From the NCBI GenBank assembly GCA_005239945.1, contig SBAY01000364.1:1-9360 (forward strand): DNA of 9,360 bases, written 5' to 3'. Positions 7,152-9,360 of this stretch are shown in pieces. The DNA is from Nitrospira sp. (GTDB lineage: Bacteria; UBA9089; CG2-30-40-21; SBAY01). The position numbers and the translations under genes were made by a program. How positions within the stretch are numbered: the stretch's first letter is position 1; each line of letters begins with the position of its first letter. A model generated the notes under the pieces. The model searched no databases, was not told the origin of the DNA, and was given only the letters and a program-made list of their open reading frames with translations.

Positions 7152-8455
7152 CTAACTTCTTTAGATAAAAGCCCTTTAGTTATTGTATCTTTAAGAATGC
7201 TCAAATCTTTCCTTTTTATAACCAATACATCTGATAGAGAACTATTTGTTAATCCCAAGAAATATCTCATTGTCAAGCCCATCATAATTGTATAGGAGAT
7301 AGAAGATGAGATTGATGCTCCATTGATATGGATTACAGGTATTAACACTATATTTAATATTAGATTTACAAATAATGCAATGGAAGGAGCAATGTAGACA
7401 ATAGGTGGTAATCCTCTCCCTGCTAAATCTTGCATCAAAATAGTACCTATCCCCAAGGAAAAAATTCCTGGAAGCAACCACAGAAATGGAACAATGCTTG
7501 AGTGAAACTGGCTTCCGTACAATAGTAATATTAAAGGTTTGCTAATAATTCCCGTAGTTAGACAGAGAATTATCATCATCAATACTGTGTAACGACATAC
7601 TATTTGAGTAAGTATTCCTTTATCATCTTGAGTTCCAGAAATTTTAGGGAAAAGAATCATTCCAACACTAGCAGGAAGCATATATAATAAATCAGCAAAT
7701 CCTACGGCTACCGAATAAATACCTGTTGAACCCACTCCTAAAAAATAATTAACTAAAAAAATATCTGATCTAATGATTAAATATCCTAATAAAGAAGCGA
7801 TATATGATTTAATACCATATTTTATCATTCTATGAAATAGTGTTAAGTCAAAAGAAGTTTTAAATTTTGCTAAACGATAGACATAAATGATATATACTAA
7901 ACTAAAGATTATAGTAGTAATTGTTGACATTATTACCAGTTCAACAATCCCTTTTTTCAATATTACCAGGAGAATAATATTATTAACTACTAATGAAAAG
8001 ACACCTCCAAATATATTAATTAAGTTATATCCAAAAAATCGCTGGCAGCCCAGAAGGATATTTGTATAAAGTAGAGTCATGAATACAAATGGTAAAGACA
8101 TTAAAGTAACTATCAGGAAAAAAGGGTTAATCTTACCAATTATATCAGGACACAGAATAAATAATAAATACACAACAATTGCAACAACTATTCCTCCTCC
8201 TATCCCAAAGAAAAACGAGTTGGCAGTAATCTGAGAAAGAAGATTTTTTTCTTTTCCTATAAAATATATATTTGCAGCTGGAATACCCAGATTTCCAAAC
8301 TGTAAAGCAATTCCACTAATTACTCCTAATACTGCAAAAATACCCTTTCCAGAAGGTCCTAAATATCGAGCCACAATAATACTTGATATAATTCCAATAA
8401 AGAGAAGAATAATCTTCCCTATCAAGGTAATAGAAACATCTTTAATTAATCGCAA
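7148..8455 (-). CDS. Polysaccharide flippase, MVF/Wzx-type integral membrane protein
   Basis: This 435-aa protein is almost entirely hydrophobic, with about 12 to 14 predicted membrane helices (for example around 8-30, 80-102, 112-134, 145-165, 170-192, 285-312, 320-340, 352-374 and 380-400). The N-terminus ends its first helix with ARYLGPSGKGIFAVL (29-43), the signature of the polysaccharide synthesis/Wzx group of the MOP exporter superfamily. Arg229 and Asp231 in LIIRSDIFLVNYFLG, with GIYSVAVGFADLLYMLP (245-261), are also typical. Members flip undecaprenyl-diphosphate-linked oligosaccharides from the cytoplasmic to the periplasmic face. The start is TTG at 8455, supported by AAGGAG (8469-8464) 8 nt upstream; no ATG competes. 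It is the first gene of the operon, and its start codon lies inside the last codons of a dead HEPN gene. The C-terminal tail (about 405-435) is charged and cytoplasmic. The cargo is not predictable. Confidence 0.92.
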   Translation of the reverse strand: MRLIKDVSITLIGKIILLFIGIISSIIVARYLGPSGKGIFAVLGVISGIALQFGNLGIPAANIYFIGKEKNLLSQITANSFFFGIGGGIVVAIVVYLLFILCPDIIGKINPFFLIVTLMSLPFVFMTLLYTNILLGCQRFFGYNLINIFGGVFSLVVNNIILLVILKKGIVELVIMSTITTIIFSLVYIIYVYRLAKFKTSFDLTLFHRMIKYGIKSYIASLLGYLIIRSDIFLVNYFLGVGSTGIYSVAVGFADLLYMLPASVGMILFPKISGTQDDKGILTQIVCRYTVLMMIILCLTTGIISKPLILLLYGSQFHSSIVPFLWLLPGIFSLGIGTILMQDLAGRGLPPIVYIAPSIALFVNLILNIVLIPVIHINGASISSSISYTIMMGLTMRYFLGLTNSSLSDVLVIKRKDLSILKDTITKGLLSKEVR

Positions 8456-8684
8456 ACGATTATCTCCTTCAATACCTTATACACAAATTCCTTTGTTGAT
8501 TCAGTACTTCTTACTACTTCCTTTGCTTCTTCTTTAGTTGATTCCCTAATGAGTCCCGGATACCTCATATCTACAGCATAATCAGTATCTCTATATCAGA
8601 AAGGGATTCAAAAGTAGGATCTTTGTTGATACAGAGGGTTAAGAGTTCTTTTATATCAATGTTTTTGTAAGAGGATTCAAAAGT
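8446..8684 (-). pseudogene. HEPN-domain protein remnant, C-terminal part, frameshifted
   Basis: Two overlapping minus-strand reading frames together give the C-terminal half of a HEPN domain (PF05168 type). The upstream frame reads IDIKELLTLCINKDPTFES and then SDIEIL before stopping; the downstream frame reads TDYAVDMRYPG and continues through KEEAKEVVRSTESTKEFV to a TAA at 8448-8446. Inserting one extra CTGA at 8582-8585 joins the frames as SDIEILTDYAVDMRYPG, the expected family sequence, so the gene was broken by loss of one tetranucleotide unit. The N-terminal half is missing or unrecognisable. HEPN proteins are usually encoded next to an MNT nucleotidyltransferase as a toxin-antitoxin pair; no partner is seen here. 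The stop codon lies 10 bp inside the flippase gene. Confidence 0.72.
8464..8469 (-). promoter_or_regulatory. Ribosome binding site for the TTG start of the flippase
   Basis: AAGGAG on the minus strand is 8 nt before TTG 8455-8453. The site also encodes Lys-Glu of the upstream HEPN remnant, whose stop (8448-8446) lies just inside the flippase, so the flippase was probably once translationally coupled to that gene. Confidence 0.75.
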
Positions 8685-8695
8685 TCGAGGGTTAA
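8604..8695. repeat. Partial internal duplication in the HEPN remnant
   Basis: Two blocks occur twice in the same order on the plus strand: GGATTCAAAAGT at 8604-8615 and 8673-8684, and GAGGGTTAA at 8634-8642 and 8687-8695. The blocks are separated by 18 nt in the first copy and 2 nt in the second. This is best explained by a tandem duplication of about 50 to 70 bp followed by a 16-nt deletion in one copy, part of the decay of the HEPN gene. Chance is less likely for two ordered blocks, but not excluded. Confidence 0.5.
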
Positions 8696-8704
8696 ATCAG
8701 ACAT

Positions 8705-8737
8705 TAGACTTTTTAGTCTATGGTCTATAGTCTATAG
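8705..8737. repeat. Hairpin plus heptamer tandem repeat
   Basis: TAGACT (8705-8710) and AGTCTA (8715-8720) form a perfect 6-bp stem around TTTT. The right arm runs into three tandem heptamers, GTCTATG, GTCTATA and GTCTATA (8716-8736). The heptamer and the stem share the sequence GTCTA, so the hairpin looks built from the repeat unit. Confidence 0.6.
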
Positions 8738-8739
8738 CC

Positions 8740-8795
8740 TTTTTCTTTCACTTGTCTCCTTGATCCCTCGACTTCTTGCTCCTTTATACCTGTTT
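8740..8795. other. Purine/pyrimidine-biased spacer without a gene
   Basis: Between the heptamer repeat and the first 30-bp direct repeat the minus strand is purine-rich and has loosely repeated GGAG, GGGA and AAG words. It has no open frame of note and no recognisable RNA. Confidence 0.4.
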
Positions 8796-8825
8796 CATGA
8801 GAAGTTTTGACTAATAACTGCTATA
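8796..8825. repeat. 30-bp direct repeat, copy 1
   Basis: It matches copy 2 (8846-8875) at 25 of 30 positions with no gaps, and the copies start exactly 50 bp apart. Both begin CATGAGAA and end TGCTATA. Repeat positions 8-11 (AGTT) and 21-24 (AACT) can pair as a 4-bp stem. Confidence 0.6.
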
Positions 8826-8845
8826 TCGACATTTTACTTTAAAAA

Positions 8846-8875
8846 CATGAGAACTTTTCGTTAATAAGTGCTATA
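8846..8875. repeat. 30-bp direct repeat, copy 2
   Basis: The differences from copy 1 are at repeat positions 9, 14, 15, 16 and 23. Positions 9 and 23 change together (G and C in copy 1, C and G in copy 2), so the 4-bp stem is kept as ACTT/AAGT. No coding sequence or known regulatory motif was recognised. Confidence 0.6.
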
Positions 8876-8880
8876 AGCAT

Positions 8881-8908
8881 TCAGGTATCAGAACTGCCTG
8901 ATACCTGA
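8881..8908. repeat. Perfect 10-bp inverted repeat
   Basis: TCAGGTATCA (8881-8890) and TGATACCTGA (8899-8908) are exact reverse complements around an 8-nt loop. It starts 30 nt after the stop of the second HEPN remnant in the minus-strand direction, so it could be that gene's former terminator. Neither strand has a T-run after the stem, and it may instead be a repeat or an operator-like dyad. Confidence 0.65.
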
Positions 8909-8938
8909 TTACTGAAACCTTACCATTCAATATCCCTG

Positions 8939-9220
8939 CTATTCCACACATCTTTTTATTTCTAATATCTGCTTAACAACAGCAATAAATTCTTTCCCCT
9001 CTTTTAATTTAAGGTTAGCTACAGGTTCAACAATCTCTTCCTGAATATCATAATCAGCTATCTCTCTAATTTTCCGAGCATTAATAAACATCTTATGATA
9101 TTTAGGCTCAAGCCGTTCTGGTTTTGCAAAGTAATATCCTAAAGCAGATTCTACAGCAGAATGTTTGACAACTTCAATCCCTTTTGATTTTAATAATGCT
9201 TAAGCTGCATAAAACATAGC
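8939..9220 (-). pseudogene. Second HEPN-domain remnant (UPF0332-like), N-terminally truncated
   Basis: The minus strand reads AMFYAA, a stop (TAA 9202-9200), then ALLKSKGIEVVKHSAVESAL, GYYFAK and MFINARKIREIADYDIQEEI, ending KEFIAVVKQILEIKRCVE at TAG 8941-8939. The YAMFYAA-type helix, the KSKGIEVVKHS segment and the ADYD...EGKEFI C-terminus are characteristic of UPF0332-like HEPN proteins, a different subtype from the remnant at 8446-8684. The first half of the N-terminal helix is missing: homology stops at about 9220, where TAG (9223-9221) closes the frame, some 15 bp before a palindrome and a long hairpin. The 86 codons after the TAA have no good start upstream of the central Met, so a functional product is unlikely. 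Confidence 0.7.
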
Positions 9221-9236
9221 CTAGTGCTCTGTCACA

Positions 9237-9248
9237 CATCAATTGATG
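9237..9248. repeat. 12-bp perfect palindrome at the HEPN break
   Basis: CATCAATTGATG is fully palindromic. It lies between the truncated end of the second HEPN remnant and the long hairpin, and may mark a junction or be chance. Confidence 0.4.
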
Positions 9249-9265
9249 GATAAACCTTTAAAAAG

Positions 9266-9346
9266 AAGGTTGAGGTTAAGGTTAAGGTTGAGAAGGAGAG
9301 AAGGAAGGAGATTTTTCTCTATCTTCTCAACCTTAACCTCAACCTT
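9266..9346. repeat. Long hairpin made of RAGGTT hexamer repeats
   Basis: The left arm (9266-9295) reads as tandem hexamers AAGGTT, GAGGTT, AAGGTT, AAGGTT, GAGAAG. The right arm (9323-9346) is its reverse complement, with one hexamer (TTAAGG) fewer. Inside, AGAGAA (9297-9302) and TTCTCT (9315-9320) extend the stem, leaving a short purine-rich loop. The foldback spans 81 bp, with a one-unit difference between the arms as expected from replication slippage. No transposase is nearby. Confidence 0.7.
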
Positions 9347-9360
9347 ACTCATCAAATCAC

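Larger units (their letters stand above)
244..8455 (-). other. Five-gene glycan operon
   Basis: All five genes point the same way. Junctions are a 4-bp overlap (flippase to fusion protein), a 14-bp overlap (fusion protein to heparinase-like), 18 bp from stop to TTG (to radical SAM; 6 bp to the longest frame), and 19 bp (to the last glycosyltransferase). No promoter or terminator is apparent between genes. A stem-loop follows the last gene. I find no strong sigma-70 promoter before the flippase: the best candidate on the minus strand is TTGAAT near 8680 with TATAAA 19 nt later, a weak match with a long spacer. Confidence 0.8.

Noticed and set aside
7242..7481. Minus-strand 79-codon frame within the flippase
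   Set aside because: It is an out-of-frame overlap with a clear membrane protein gene, with no supporting motif.
7887..8069. Plus-strand 60-codon frame antisense to the flippase
   Set aside because: Its hydrophobic composition simply mirrors the membrane helices on the other strand.
8440..8700. Sigma-70 promoter for the operon
   Set aside because: The best candidate (TTGAAT, 19-nt spacer, TATAAA on the minus strand) has a weak -35 and a long spacer, so it is mentioned only with the operon.
8660..8710. Further upstream HEPN sequence in a third frame (ATG near 8702, then SDLTLELLNPLTKT)
   Set aside because: The end resembles the expected KTHDI region after another frameshift, but the rest does not match the family and may come from the partial duplication.
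8796..8875. Two-repeat CRISPR-like array
   Set aside because: There are only two imperfect copies, the 20-bp spacer is too short, and no cas genes are present.
9239..9352. Minus-strand ORF of 37 codons starting ATG at 9352
   Set aside because: It is wholly made by the hexamer foldback (KVEVKVEK followed by LNLNLN runs), so the open frame is a by-product of the repeat.

Overview
The window is AT-rich bacterial DNA. It holds one five-gene operon on the minus strand (8455 down to 244), with both ends inside the window. On the right is about 900 bp of decayed sequence; on the left is a short non-coding tail. The lineage cannot be read from the sequence. The frequent TTG/GTG starts with strong Shine-Dalgarno sites, the HEPN-family debris and the self-complementary short-period repeats would fit an uncultivated sediment or groundwater bacterium, but that is only an impression.

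Operon, in transcription order: (1) a Wzx-type lipid-linked oligosaccharide flippase (8455-7148); (2) a fusion of a zinc-ribbon SAM methyltransferase with a GT4 glycosyltransferase (7151-5010); (3) a heparinase II/III-family (alginate-lyase-like) protein with no visible signal peptide (5023-2603); (4) a radical SAM/SPASM protein (2584-1451); (5) a second GT4 glycosyltransferase, paralogous to the GT half of gene 2 (1431-244). The genes overlap or lie within about 30 bp of each other, so they are very probably co-transcribed and partly translationally coupled. Together they look like part of a surface polysaccharide or glycan pathway: two sugar transfers, a methylation, a radical modification, flipping across the membrane, and cleavage or editing by the lyase-like protein. 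No Wzy polymerase, initiating sugar-phosphate transferase or outer-membrane export gene is present, so the operon must work with genes elsewhere.

Right flank (8446-9360): two broken HEPN-domain genes of different subtypes, the usual partners of MNT nucleotidyltransferases in toxin-antitoxin pairs. The first ends inside the flippase start and carries a frameshift explained by loss of one CTGA unit. The second has an in-frame stop and has lost its N-terminus. Around them are a heptamer tandem repeat with a hairpin, two 30-bp direct repeats exactly 50 bp apart with a compensatory base change, a perfect 10-bp inverted repeat, and a long hairpin built of RAGGTT hexamers. Left flank (1-243): no gene, but a 15-bp stem-loop that pairs best in the minus-strand transcript and probably marks the operon's 3' end.

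I see no clearly new defence or mobile system. The most notable points are the gene combination, the enzyme fusion and the structured debris upstream.
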